The notes under the pieces are model-generated. The model saw nothing but the letters and a program-made list of their open reading frames with translations. It was not told the origin of the DNA and did not search any database. DNA of 64,000 nt from Erpetoichthys calabaricus (Eukaryota > Chordata > Cladistia > Polypteriformes > Polypteridae). The position numbers and the translations under genes were made by a program. Positions 50,401 to 62,689 of this stretch are shown here, piece by piece. Where the stretch lies: contig NC_041401.2 of NCBI RefSeq assembly GCF_900747795.2, forward strand, positions 69,797,188 through 69,861,187. Reading direction: 5' to 3'. Within the stretch, counting starts at the first letter, position 1. Each line of letters starts with the position of its first letter.

Positions 50401-53400
50401 GCTAAGCAAATAAATGTAAATGTATAGACAGAATCACATCTTATTTGGCACCCTTGTTATTCTGAGGCTCTTACTAAGCAACGGCCCTGATCATTTAGTG
50501 CAGGTACGGCTCAGGCAGAATGGATGTCTATGGGATATCACAAGGCCAATTCCACAGGATTTTTATACCTACCTTGCACCAACATTTCTGTTACCTCATA
50601 TAAAAATCCAAGCACAGCAAGGCCAGCCGAATCATTTTTTGCTTCATCTATGCTTTTGTATTTTTCCTTCATGTGGACAATATGGAGCTATGGAGGCAAG
50701 AAAAATGAAGATTTGCCATCAGGATATATTTCTTGCTTCTCTGAAAACCTAACTTTTTTTCCCCGTCCTTGGTGCGGATTGAAGCAAGCCGAGTAAGATC
50801 ATTTTGCAAGATCAGACTCTGGGGGTATCTGATTTCACTGCATCAGGACAAATGTTACTTTATTGGTCAAACTTTAAACCCTGATCTCTGTAAACAGAAG
50901 GTTTTGGCCAGGTAAGCACAGCATGCTTTGCTACTTTTTAATGCTGCCAACTTAAAATAAAAACAAACAGCTCAATGTGTTTAATTTTTAATCCTTGCAA
51001 CTATGTTTAGTTGAGTGAGCACATGCAGTACTCATGAGCAGAGGCAGCGCAGGGGCAAAGTACAATTTAAAAAAACAGGATGAGCTTACAAAAATGGGAT
51101 CGTTACAAATGAGAAGAGCCCATTCACTCCAAGCTGGTTTGATAAACCAGTTAACTGGGATCTCATTCATTAAATTTTGCATGGATTCGAGTGTGAAAGT
51201 AGGCATGTGTCAAGAAATAGGAAAATGCATATTGAAGTATAACATCTGCCATTTGCACATTTCTACACAATTAACCTTTATAACTCACACTCGCCTTGTA
51301 AATGTTTGTATGGGAACACTGCCTCGTTGCCACCCTGAAACAACCATATATGGGCTATGCTAATCAACCTCATACATATGCAATCACAATGCTGTGGGAC
51401 TTCATTGGCTGGTAGAGCAGCCGCCCACCTGATGCATTGAGGCAGGACCACCATATGCTGTGCTCCACGACTGAGAGTTCAAGATCATGGGTGGCATTCT
51501 AACACCTCTCTGTGTTCTGGGGGTCAGGGAAAGTTTTAAGGTGCCAACGTCTGAGCGGGTAGCTGCCATCACCTGGCACATGTATTGGCATGATTGCAGT
51601 TACCATGAATAATGCAGGCCACATAAAATGCTGAGAGCTCAGCCAATTGCCTTACCAACAAGCCAGCCATCACATACAAAGTTGTCTGCCAAAGCTACTT
51701 TGCCTCAAATTAAATGAATGAGGGGATGACCTATGCCAATAAGTCGAGACATTTGTCAGTCTCAGCTTGGCATTCCAGATGGCTTCTACATTAGTGGAAC
51801 GGCACTGCTTACAGTTCACAAAAGCAACTTCATTATCACTTGGTTCCTTTATTGCAATATGAGGGTAGTCAATTGTGGTGAATGTGCAAATTGCATTTTT
51901 ATGTTGGCCTGTACACCCATGTCATTTGAGAACTGTGCCTTATGGTTGGTTAATGGCTTCCAGCACAGCAGGCATGATGGAGCTGAAACTTGGCGGAGAT
52001 ATTACTGACCTGTTGACCAGTTCCCTGAGAAATCCCTCTTAAAAGGGACCTAAAATAGCGTTTGTACATCATATTCGTCCACTTTTGAGGTTTCATTTAT
52101 TTGTCATGCCAACCCACATTATAATAACAGCTCGGTGACATACAGTTTATGAGAACACGATCAGTTCATTATCCACACACTTCAGTTCTCAAGAGTGCAA
52201 GAATTGTCCCTACATTTTCTGAACCTGTTTTTCCAATTCTAAGCTTACTTTGGGCTCAACGAAGGAATGAGCAATTAAAAAGGAAACCCGTTCATTACAG
52301 GGTAGTCTGGGCCAATTTGTATTCACAAAACTGTTCCATAAGAAAATTAAATAATGTAAATAATTTACATCCATCCATTATCCAACCCGCTATATCCTAA
52401 CTACAGGGTCAGGGGGGTCTGCTGGAGCCAAACGCAGCCAACACAGGGCACAACAAACACACACTAGGGACAATTCAGAATTGCCAGTGCACCTAACCTG
52501 CATGTCTTTGGACTGTGGGAGGAAACCGGAGCACCCGGAGGAAACTCACGCAGACACGGGGAGAACATGCAAACTCCACGCAGGAAGGACCCAGGAAGCG
52601 AACCCAGGTCTCCCAACTGTGAGGCAACAGCGCTACCACTGTGCCATCGTGCCACCCTTAAATAATTTCCCTCAGGGTTAATACAGTTTTTTGATTCTGA
52701 TTCTGAAAATTCAGTTGGTTTTTGTATAGTTCCCTTAACTGTGTACAGGCGCTGAGTGTTCACCGATGACAAAAATATTTAAACCATACATCACTTTCAT
52801 CTGTGAAGACATAGACAGTGAAATCAATCAAATGTCAACCTGATTAGCCTGAAATTATGATGTAATGTGATTCCAATAACAACATAATTGAGGTGTTTCA
52901 GTTGGCAACATATAGGAAGAAAGGCCTGAAGCAGACTAAGGGAAAACATACAATTTCCACCCAGATCAATTCTTGGAATTGTGTGCCATCAGTACTAACC
53001 ACTTCCCTGCCATGCTGTGCCACATTACAAAATGCTGTATATAAAAGAATAGTTTTATGACAGCTGGGATAGGCTGCTGATCCAGTGATAAATTACTCAG
53101 GCGTGATGATGGAGAGCTGAATGTGTAACAGTTATGATTTTTTTTTCAGTTGTACACCGCATTGGACGTTACATTTTCCTTTCATTTTTATTTCATATAA
53201 ACCTAACTTAAATTAGGTGGAATGGTGGCGCAGAGGCTAGGGATCTACGCTGGCAATCGGAAGGTTGCTGGTTCAAATCCTGCAAGTGATTCCACTCCTT
53301 GAGCGAGGCCCTTAACCTGCTATTGATCCATCCTGGGTATGGCGTTAACCTGCACCCAGCCCTGCCAGCAGGTCCTCCAACTTACTGGGAAAACTTGGGA

Positions 53401-56400
53401 GTTGGTGGCAGGACTGGCACTGCAGCCACCGTAAAAAAACCTGACACTGTTCCACTCCATTCAAACTAGTGTGGCGCTGAGGTGTCACCCATTGCACGGC
53501 TCCCCTCGAGCCCTAATTTGGGATCCTGAGGTGGTTCGTCATGTGGTGGGTGCAGCAACACACAGTATCAGTGCATGCTCCCCACCTCTTTGTCTCTCTC
53601 TTACTTAAATACACAATCCTGGTAAATGCTTTAAAATGTCAGAAAGCAGACAACAAAAAAAAGCTTTTCCTAAATTGGATTTTTAATTCATTCTGAAAAT
53701 ACGTTTTTGCTTGCCAAATGCAAATCCTTTTGTCTTCATAAATTACAGAATGGTGAGTGGATGAAGAAACAGATTGTATTTTTTAACTGGAGTCTCGGCC
53801 CAATCAAAATTATCAAACGACTGCAAAACCAGCATTTTCAGTGGATAACAATTAAATCCAAAGGCTTTGTGAGACCAGACACCATAGGAGTTTAACAGTT
53901 AACCCCTGTTTTGCTTTACAAGCTCATCTCTTGTGATGCAGCCTCCTATGAATTTATGGCTTTTAAAAGTTTGAGCTAGACACACAGCTATAGTTTGTCC
54001 ATCATTAGGTGTCATGTTTAAGATGATTGCTTCACAGTTTCTTGCACGAAGGTTTTGATTCTGCCCCAGTCACCATCTGTTTGGTGCTTACATGTCTTCT
54101 TGAATTTTTAGTGGAGGAGTGGCTGTGGTTGTGTGTGTCCGAGTTTGTCTTTAATCTCAGTAGCACCTGCCCAGGACTCTTTTTAACCAATGTAGGCCGC
54201 AACTCCCAATCCTACAGATCAAGCATAGTGTAGTTAATGAATGGATACAAGAAGAACTCAAGCAAAATGACACCTTGTATCAGCTAACTGAACAGATTAC
54301 AATATGGAAACTTTCGAGGCAACTCAGGCCCCTTCTTCAGGCAAGACAGAAAGCCTTCTGAGACACAGTAACTGAATGTTATGTAGATATTTGGATCTGT
54401 TGCTCCTTACCTCAGGAACACTCAAGACTGAGTCTCATCTCACCGAGACATTGGCAAGATTTAAGCTCCAAACTTGGGGTGAGGTGAGAATGGACTTTCA
54501 TTTGTGAATGGGCGAAAGGCACCCAGACATTTTTAGAACAAATGAGCGTGCACAAAAGAAGAATTGTTTTACAGTTTTATAAATGTGTGCACACAGGCTA
54601 AGTGGGAGACTGGTGGGCTCTGTGACAGACTGGTACCCTGTCCAGGCCTGGTTCTGGTCTTGTGCCCACTGGCATAGGCTCTGACCCTGCATGACCCTGA
54701 ACTGCATTACGCGAGACTGAGAATGTTATGTTTGGTTATAAATAAATATTTCAATTGGCTAGTGACATCGTACACTTGCAACATCAGTAAAAAGAAAATC
54801 TATTTGAAAAGATGTGAGACACTGATATGCCCACACATACCAGTTAGCTTGCGAATAATAAAACTAATTGACGTGGCTGTCAACTGAAGTTGCACAAAGT
54901 GAGATACTCCATACAGATACGTTTATAGAAAGTGAACCTGTGATTTTAAATGTGGAAGTGAACGGGATCACAGCCTTGCATTTAAGCATTGCTTGTGGTG
55001 TCCACCATCAACTGCCTACTGTTGATATGTTTAGTGGATATGAGCAACTAACTAGCTGCACCTAATTTTCAGTTTTATTACTGGAAGGCAAACATACAAG
55101 CTATAAAAACCTGGACACTGACACAAATACATGAAAACAAATCTGCTTGTTCTGTAATAGAAATTAACTCCTGCAGTACCTCTTTGTATTCCTTGCTTTG
55201 TACCCTGATAAATACAAGTATCGTCAATATACTAACAGCCGAATTGTCTTTGAATTGCATTTGGTTTTGTTACATTTGACTTGATTGTATGGAATGTTAC
55301 ATGCTTTAAATAAATTCAATAAAAATTTTAAAGAGAGCAACTAACTAACAGACAGTGAAAGTGTAAAAACAAATTACATAAAAACCAAAAGGCCAACAGC
55401 TTCAGTGCATGGCACCTTCTCAGAGAGTCTGAGGTCTGTGGACTGAAAGGCAACTTCCGATGTGAACAGCAAACATTTTTTTTTTTCAAACAACCTATAA
55501 TTACGTACACTTATTATAACGTACGACAGAAACTGCGAATGATGTGGACTGATATAAAAATAGGCGGTAGAGAAGAAAAAAAGGAGTGTTATAGAAATTT
55601 ACAAGCAAGTAGGCTATGCAGTTAAAGATGGGAAAATTAAAAATAATCAGAAAATATGTTATATAAAGGTAAACAGCACATTTAAATGAATGTATAGAAT
55701 ACAAATTCAAGAAGACTGCCATTTAAAAAATTACATTTGTTTTGTCTTGTGTTAACTAAGAACTGTCTTTAATTTACAGTATCTTTTTATTTGGTGTTTC
55801 TGATATTAGCTTCTACTCACAGTTTTGACTGGACTTCTTTTTCTGTGTTTGTGTTATGAGTGTAAAATTCAAATTCTTTAATTTTAATATTAATAGTAAA
55901 TTTCCCTTAGTTTTGAATTTGAATATAATGTAGCATAACACAGATAATGGAAGATTCAGTTTAATCCCGGTGTGATGGACGGCCTGCATTATTACCCAGT
56001 TGGGATGCCCTCGGGATAAAAGGACAGGGGGCACAGCTTACACAGGGCTTTGTATGGCAGTGAGCCCAGGCTCAGATCCATGCATAGTGCCCACAAGGCA
56101 TGATGGATATTGTAGTCCTGGGGGGCAGCCTTATTAGGTCCTGTGGGAGCCACCAGGTGGAGATTGCAGGATTTGGGAGTCCTTACTCCAGAGGGCTCCA
56201 GCCTTACCTGGAAGTTCTTCGGAACTGCAGTGTCATGTCACTGGAAGCACACCCAGGGAGCTGCCTGCCTCACATGGACAAGTCAGAGTCGGGTGGAAGG
56301 TGAAGGAAGATTGTAAAGAGGAGAGGAGGAGGCAGAGGAAGAGTGACTGAGAGACAGAAAGCAAGACAAAGATTGGCTTTATTGTGCTTATTGCTTATAC

Positions 56401-59400
56401 TTATGGCTGTGTTGGTGGTGGGAAACGCTTGATTCAAATAGTTTCCCGCAATGAAAGACTCTTTGTGCCTTTTAACTTGTGTCTGTGTCTGTTTGTGTTG
56501 GGTGTTTGGGGAGCTGGATGTCCCCTGGTGTCTACACTGTATAAGTTAAAGATAATGGAATCTTCATAATGTTAGCGCTGCGTGACAATAGAATTGGCCT
56601 TACACTGAAGTTAGACACCTGTTAGGCAGACACTGTAGGTATTAAGAACATTTAGTTTTCTGAATTAAAAGGAGGCAGCATTTTGAATTATCTGGAAATC
56701 CTTAACAAATGCAGCTACAATGAGGTTACAGTTTAATCATTTTTTTTCTTTTCTATTTATATGGAATTATGTTAATTGAAGCTTCTTTTAAGGAATTTTG
56801 GGTCAGAGATCTGTTTTATCAGTGTCTCCCTACAGCGTATAGTAATTTAGTAATTGTATTTTGAACGGTTTTGCCGCCATCTTTTTTTACTAGGGACATT
56901 GCCATTTCATGCTCTCTTTGTTCTGGACACTATCACGGTCGATGGTGATGGAGTTACTGAGGTCAAGACCCTTTCGCCGAACAGTTTAAAAGGTTACCCT
57001 TTGCCACATTCACATATCCAAATTTGCAGATAAATCCTGCCTGTACATGCATTTTTGCTTTTTTGAACTCCCATTTATGATTTTACCATTGATATTTTTG
57101 ACGCTGATTTTTGCTTAATGTTTTGTTTTTTTGTTGTCTGAGCTCCCCGTCCCCTACTTTCTGACCCATCAATATGCCGTCACCCCATTTTATCTCCTGC
57201 TCCGTCTCCTTAAAACTTCCTCTAATTTGCAACAAGCAGAATATCTTTCATTTAATACGTGATTTTAAAATTCAGGGATCAGTAACACTAGCTCCTGTTC
57301 TGCTTATTAGTAATGAACAAGTTAACGCACACTTTATAGTGCATATTAGTTCAAATAGTTTAATGTATTATATCACAAAAATAGGTTTAAAAAATAAGAG
57401 GACAAAATATTTGCAGCTAAGTGGCAGTACAGTATATCAGGAGATTGGTCCTTTTTATTTTAATGGAAAATATTACATTCTGTTAGGTAACACTTGAGGC
57501 TGGCGCCAGGACACATTGAATGCAAAATTCCAGATAATTTGAATCGCATGTTACCTCAACTGGTTCACTGAGGATGACGCATTGCTTTTAGTTCACACCA
57601 TCCTAGCACAGCTAGATAAAATAAAATTTAAAAAACCTGCTATACCAGAGTACAGTTTCTAGATTACAGGTTGGGATTTACTGTAACACTTTTTGCCATC
57701 AGTGCTGATCAAAAAGCTATTAGACATGGCACTTAATGCCAATCTTTTCAACTGCATTTTAAGTTTAGGTTTTATTTATTTATATAACACATTTAAAACA
57801 ACCAGAAGTTAACCAATGTGCTTTAAATAGAATAAAAGGTAACAGTATGAAATAAAAGCCAGATAAGGAATTATTAACAAGAAAAACAAAAGCAAACATT
57901 ATACATACATGAGCACACATGTACCACTTTTTTACACTTCCTAACTGGCACACCTTAGCATGTACAGATAATAATAATAATTCTTTCCATTTATATAGCA
58001 CTTTTCTCACTACTCAAAGTGCTTCAGTGAGTGAGGTGCCACTTAAACCACCACATGATTTCCTCCTTGCTGATCCTCAAGACAAGCACCTTACTCCTGT
58101 TCAGCTACGATTCAAAGTCACTCAGATCACCTTTCATCGCCATTCTGATGCTGAGTTTGAACTTCAGCAGGTCATCTTGACAATGTCTACATACTTAAAT
58201 GCATTGAGTTGCTGCCATGTGATTGGCTGATTAGATATTTGCGTTAACAAGCAGTTGAACAGGTGTACCTAATAAAGTGGCCGGTGAGTGTATATACACT
58301 GCATATACTGTGTGATGTTGTATTCATTGTGTTGTTGGTGTAGCATTACTGTCACTTGTTTGAGGAAAGCATGCAAATAATTTAACTGTGCTGTGTATAC
58401 ATGGCAATAAACGGGAACCTGAAGATGAGAAGTTCAAAAAACTGGTGGCATATTAGTAGAATCACTATGTATATTAAAATGAAGTACCATTAGTACAAAA
58501 CAGAAAGAACAGATAAGTGCTCATAGTTCAGATAGAGATGTTGGGACTGTGCATTGATTTTACAGGGCATTGCCGTGCCCTTCACACAACAAACCCACTG
58601 GATTGTAACCCGTGTGCAGTGGGTGACACCTCAGCACCACCCTGGAACAGTGTGAGTTTTTTTATAGTGGCTGGAGTGCCAATCCTGCCACTAACCCCCA
58701 AGTTTTCCCTGTAAGTTTTAGGACCTGCTGGCAGGGCTAGATGCACAATAACGTCATACCCAGGACTGAGCAATTACAGGTGAAGGGCCCAACAGTGTGG
58801 ATTCTCTTCTGGCGTTTATGGGATTTGAGCTGGCAACCTTCTGATCACTAGCCTTAGACCCACCACTCCACCCCCATAGTTCAGATAACCCATAATATTT
58901 TAGTTATTAAGACAACCCCCTAATGATTTCCACGAGAAAACAAAATTCTCAGTAATCTAAAATATATGCTTAATGGTTTTCACAAAATGGATACTCACTT
59001 TACTGAAAGTTATATTTTGTCTTCTAAAGGTCTTCTGCTGGTTAAAATTTGTTAAGAATTTTAAACTTGAAATGAGAACAAATTGATTAGTTATTCCTAT
59101 TTTAATCAAATTTACACATTTCTCTCAAAGCAGCTACATTGGCACAGTAAATACACTTGGCAGGGAGGATATAATATTCTATAGGTGTGGGACCACTGTA
59201 GTTAGATCAGATCCAAATAACAATACATGTTCTGTTTTTAATCATTCACTTATTTATCACTTTCTTTTACCTCTTAAATCTATAAAAAAATGTAATTTAA
59301 GGTCGGAATCAAAAACTCCTTCTGGTAATTGTGACTTGTACAGAAAATTAGTTAAAACTCTTTTTTTCTGGACATTATAGTATACGTGAGTACAACTTTC

Positions 59401-62302
59401 CCTAAATGTTATCAATCTACAAATGTGCTGAACTGTATGAAAACAAAATATTAAATTACAGGCCAGAGTGACATTTCTCTTGTCTTTTAGCATATGAGAC
59501 TTCAGTTGCAGCACCAGACCTGAGCTGCAAAATGTCCACCCCATCATTTATAATCCTCTAGGGTCATTTTTGAAGCTCTTGGATCTCTCTGCATAAGTTT
59601 AACCAGAGCTCATTTTCCTCTCCTCATAACAGACTCTGTATCATGGAGTGTGGTCCAGAACAAGTGGCTTGAGTGACCCTTATTCATCCAGTACAGAAAT
59701 CTAGTGCTTGACCTCGGAGCTGAATGTCACCTTTAACGTGGTGCCACACACATGTGCTTGGGAGGCAGTCAATTTTGCAAGTCGGATTGAGGGTTGCCAG
59801 TGAGTACTGATGCCTCTTATTCTCTTCCCACAGACCCTCCAAGGAGAAAACCACCTGAACACATCACATCTGCCTCTGATCCTGACCTCACTTCTGGCAC
59901 TCACTGATGACGTCACTCCACTTCCTGTTTTGCAAATGCACCCTTCCTGCCCTCCCACTATAAATTCAGGTAATAAACCCAGTCCTTCAGTCAATATACA
60001 TGGTACTCGGGCTTTACATTACAATATACAGCGTTGATCCCCAACTATTTTTGACTTGTTTTGTGTCTTTCTGCAACAGCAGAGGGTACCCTTACTCCCA
60101 TGCAGCTAGTTTAATGTCACCGATTAACCTAATACACACGTATCTGGGATATGGGAGAATGACAACTGGTTTACAGGAGCCCATTCCAACAGAATTATCC
60201 AAAAAATCAAGAAAAACCCATGGAAAGATAAAAATACTTTACAGAGGACATACACGCTCATGTAGGGTCAATTTAGATTTATCAAATAACCTAACATGCA
60301 CATCTATGGTATGTGGAAGGAAAACTGGAGTAGCTGAAGGAGAAAACTCACAAAACGAGACTGCAAACTGCTCACAGACAGAAACCTGATCATTACTGAA
60401 TCTCTGGAGCTGTAAGACAGCAACACTAGCAATGGTGACATCGTGACACTGGGATGCACTTCAGCTCACTCTAACCCTGTAGAGGTGCACAGGGGACTCA
60501 GGAATAGACAAGGAGTTTGTGTTCCTAATGTTTGAGTTACACAGCAATAGATTTGCATACATCAGCATTCACTTCATTTAAATTCCTCTAGCACAAAATT
60601 TAATATGAATCAAAGGATTATGAGCATCTACATTAGGCCCCACATAGCTTTAAAAAGGTTTAGTTCCTTAAGACCTTCACAGAAATATACTGTATAAAGA
60701 TTCGTCAAATAAGATTTTTTTCATGAAAATGTAATTGAGTATTAAATTAGACAAAACATTATAATCTGAGCTTCCATGCACATTAAGTTCTATCTCAGCC
60801 TTAAGAGATTATGCACTCAGACTGAGAGAGGAACTGAAATAATGAATTACAAAGGGTATTAATTGGTGTTCTGATTTAGTGGCAGATATAAAATACAAAA
60901 GAGTCTTGGCACTTCTAATTCGATAGTTATTTCCCAGCAGGGTTGGAGTCAAGTTAGGAATGAACTCCACAATTCCAATTCAAATAAGGAAATTGAATTG
61001 GAATTAGAATTCAACAACAACTACAGGAAACTAAATTGGAATTGAATTGGAGTTTCAGGAAGTGGAATTTAATTCAGTGGAATTCCGCCAAATTCCATTT
61101 ATTGCATTAATTCCATATTACATGTAGGGACACACATGTGAACTTTATTTATGGTGCTTTACAAATACCAAATAATGTATGAAAAACAGTTGATGAAATG
61201 TAAACTGATAAAATAGAACTGTACATCAACAGCTGATAACTGATGAGCGATACTGGCCATAAGTATCTGAATATACTGTTAATGCCAATATGATTACCAG
61301 TTCAAAGTGATAAATGCTGAAGATGTCGTTTAAAGTTTGGTTGGATCCATAAACAGTTGAACCACAATGTTTTGTGCTTAGCTGAAGTTGTAGGAGATGG
61401 TTCACCAAAATGATCCTTCATTAAGGTCCTTTCCAGAAATTTTAGATTTCTTAGCTATTATTAATAAGGATTCTAAATTTGTGTGTTAATATAACAATCC
61501 AGAGTTCACACACAAATCAGATCCTCAAAACAATCCAAGGTCGTCCATGAAAAGCAATCCAATGCCAATCAAACTCACAGGAAATCTCCAATCTCACACC
61601 TTCTACATGAGGCCTAATTGGCTTTCCTTTATACTTATCAGTCACGAGTCTTCATCTTGCATGGAATTCTGGGAAACATCATTTTAGTTTAATTTAAGAA
61701 AAGTTTGCATTTATGTGCAGAGTGACACAAACAAATGAGACAAATTTCATATTTTTTGATTTGTGAAATTAACAGCATAATGTATACCACATGCATTGCT
61801 CTTATATTTCTTTTATATGTTTGTGATTTCTGTGATTCATATTTAATGTACTATTGACTATTTAGCAAATCAAGTCAGATTATCTTATCTTATTTAAGGG
61901 AATTCAATTCTGTTTCCTGACATTCCAATTCAATTACAATTCCATTTCCCTTCAGCTACATGTAATTCCAAGTGAATAGACATTCCAGTGAATTTACCAC
62001 GCATTCTCAATTCAGTTCATGAATGGCCCCAACTGTTTCCCAGTGCCTTTATTGTTTAAATTCCACCTTCCACTTGTAACCTGGTTTATGGTTATGATTT
62101 TCCAGAAAGATGTGATCCAAAAAAAGCAAACCAATCTATAAAGAATCTGTACTAACCTCCATGGAGTACTGCTCGCCATCCAGCAGATGTTCTGATCCGG
62201 GCTCTTTCTCTGACCCCCAGTGCAGGTGGAGTTGTACAGCTTTGTAGGTGGTTGAGAAGTCCGAGCCTTTAATCTTCAGGGTAGAGGGCAAGTTGACTTG
62301 AA
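47288..62302 (-). CDS. Carbonic anhydrase, CA4/CA15-type, 3' part
   Basis: Zinc enzyme hydrating CO2 to bicarbonate, probably outside the cell on a lipid anchor. Exons found on the - strand: 62302-62157, 49520-49454, 48137-47974, 47467-47288; all four joints are GT-AG and phase-consistent. Seen: QLHLHWG with the first two zinc histidines, [28 protein letters not shown] (Thr of the active site; Cys of the disulfide in secreted forms) and GNFRPVQ. The end is a hydrophobic tail ([14 protein letters not shown]) without a charged cytoplasmic part, which favours GPI anchoring over CA9/12/14. Sites NTT and NGS may be glycosylated. The exon with the third zinc histidine, expected between 49520 and 62157, was not found by eye; the first exons are beyond 64000. 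CA4 versus CA15 cannot be settled. Confidence 0.88.
47974..48137 (-). CDS. Carbonic anhydrase exon with SLTTP motif
   Basis: Encodes [20 protein letters not shown] then [15 protein letters not shown] and [18 protein letters not shown]. Donor GTATGG, acceptor TTATTTCAG. Enters in phase 1 from the exon at 49520-49454 and leaves in phase 0. Confidence 0.93.
48262..48830 (-). mobile_element. pogo-like miniature element, 569 bp
   Basis: TA-flanked (48260-48261 and 48831-48832), with ends CCGTATATACTCACGT and, reversed, CCATATATACTCGCGT. On the - strand it keeps the start of a transposase: [20 protein letters not shown], then [13 protein letters not shown], the helix-turn-helix of pogo/Tigger-like proteins, with a stop inside. 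The catalytic part is missing. Confidence 0.82.
48890..49322 (-). repeat. Unclassified repeat B, copy 2
   Basis: Reverse-oriented copy of 42120-42602, with a (CA)n expansion at about 49183-49200 where copy 1 has TGTGTGTGTATG. It ends 131 bases before the carbonic anhydrase exon at 49454. Confidence 0.7.
49454..49520 (-). CDS. Carbonic anhydrase small exon
   Basis: 67 bases encoding [20 protein letters not shown] and KYG. Acceptor CATTTCAG, donor GTGAGT. Corresponds to the NEGFQPLVEAL region of human CA4. Confidence 0.85.
49521..52366. other. Carbonic anhydrase intron, largely unassigned
   Basis: No further exon recognised. Near 51405-51500, TGGCTGGTAGAGCAG and AGAGTTCAAGATC resemble A and B boxes of a tRNA gene but no fold is evident; possibly an old SINE head. 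Confidence 0.4.
52367..52657 (-). repeat. Common fish interspersed repeat
   Basis: Best-kept copy here: CATCCATCCATTATCCAACC at one end, then GCATGTCTTTGGACTGTGGG, AGGAAACCGGAGCACCCGG and CACGCAGACACGGGGAGAAC. The (CCAT)n side is taken as the 3' end, so the element reads on the - strand. Eroded relatives lie at 16130, 35255, 42880, 45600, 46330, 54595 and 60100. Confidence 0.75.
53220..53580 (+). mobile_element. tRNA-derived SINE, full copy
   Basis: tRNA-like head with A box TGGCGCAGAGG (53226-53236) and B box GGTTCAAATCC (53270-53280), a unique body, and a 3' end GTGGTGGGTGCAGCAACACA, then CAGTATCAGTGCATG. That 3' end resembles the LINE end at 20705-20780. Other copies: 58548-58878 (-) and 33955-34170 (-, head missing). 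Confidence 0.85.
53581..55970. other. Carbonic anhydrase intron, eroded repeats
   Basis: 54240-54350 on the - strand has a relative of the CCTGAAGAAGGGGCCTGAGT phrase at 20465. 54595-54720 is an eroded piece of the 52367 family (CTGGTACCCTGTCCAGGCC...GACCCTGAACTGCATTA). The rest is unassigned. Confidence 0.45.
55971..56536 (+). mobile_element. LTR-like fossil, family A copy 3
   Basis: Begins TGTGATGGACGGCCTGCATT and ends GGTGTCTACA, 566 bases. Shares GGATGCCCTCGGGAT-type start and TGTTTGTGTTGGGTGTTTGG near the end with the other two copies. No target duplication seen; no coding part. Confidence 0.55.
56537..57762. other. Carbonic anhydrase intron, nothing recognised
   Basis: AT-rich. A + strand frame at 57174-57497 matches nothing known. 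A - strand LAVLGWCE-like read near 57600 was considered and rejected as the missing exon. Confidence 0.4.
57763..58025 (+). repeat. Two fish repeat tails
   Basis: TTTATTTATTTATATAACAC with AATGTGCTTTAAATAG, and TTTATATAGCACTTTTCTCA with CTCAAAGTGCTTCAG: two diverged forms of the tail at 35962-36030. Confidence 0.55.
58105..58290 (-). mobile_element. Tc1 end fragment
   Basis: On the - strand begins CACTCACCGGCCACTTTATT and AGGTACACCTGTTCAACTGC, the full terminal repeat of the Tc1 family at 5239, then runs into the 5' leader up to about AAAGGTGATCTGAGTGAC. The transposase body is missing. Confidence 0.85.
58548..58878 (-). mobile_element. tRNA-derived SINE, - strand copy
   Basis: B-box-like GCTCAAATCCC at 58820-58830 (reverse), body CACTCCAGCCACTATAAAAA and the 3' end reaching CTGTAAAATCAATGCAC. 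More diverged than 53220-53580 but matches over the whole length. Confidence 0.75.
58879..60929. other. Carbonic anhydrase intron, eroded repeat at 60100-60470
   Basis: 60100-60470 carries eroded phrases of the 52367 family (AACCTAACATGCACATCTAT, GTGGAAGGAAAACTGGAG). The rest is unassigned. Confidence 0.4.
60938..62035. mobile_element. hAT-type element, 1098 bp
   Basis: Perfect 8-base target duplications TTTCCCAG (60930-60937 and 62036-62043). Ends CAGGGTTGGAGTC and, reversed, CAGTTGGGGCCATTC. Inside both ends lie many copies of the word GGAATTGAATT or its relatives, in both directions. The middle (about 61130-61880) is unlike the arms and has no transposase. Ends about 120 bases from the carbonic anhydrase exon at 62157. 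Confidence 0.85.
62157..62302 (-). CDS. Carbonic anhydrase exon with HLHW zinc motif
   Basis: 146 bases: [47 protein letters not shown]. It carries the first two zinc-binding histidines and the conserved Glu of GSEH. Acceptor CCTTTTAG, donor GTTAGT. Two bases complete a codon begun in an exon off the right edge. Confidence 0.93.
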
Positions 62303-62689
62303 CTAAAAGGTTTGGAGAGTACATGTAAAGAGGCTGTGGGTGGTGAGGATGTCACCACTTCACCTGCAGTTGCCGAAAAGGCTCAAATACTTCCGTTTTT
62401 GCATAGCTCATATGTATTGATTTCATTTTTAAATGATGAAAGTACTGGAAACCAGGGCTGGCACGTTAAAAAATAGTGCCACCCAAGGGCAGGTACATTT
62501 TTACCTCTTGTACCCACCCCTCCAGCACCACCCCACCATTTATCCTTACTAGGCATGAGACAATACACCTGATTGACATACAATATGTATTGCTATATAG
62601 GCTTAAAAGCCTTTAAAGAGACATTGTGGCTAAAAATTTAAAGAGATTCCAGAAATCAGTATACTGTAAATGTACACATAATGCGACCT

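Noticed and set aside
51405-51500. tRNA-like A and B boxes
   Set aside because: No convincing cloverleaf; B box is poor. At most an old SINE head.
55971-56587. Longer TG...CA limits for LTR-like copy 3
   Set aside because: Comparison with the other two copies places the end at the ACA at 56536 instead.
57560-57660. - strand read YLAVLGW resembling the carbonic anhydrase AVLGFF block
   Set aside because: A stop lies just upstream in frame, no HxVH motif precedes it, and the downstream donor-like site is out of phase. Taken as chance.
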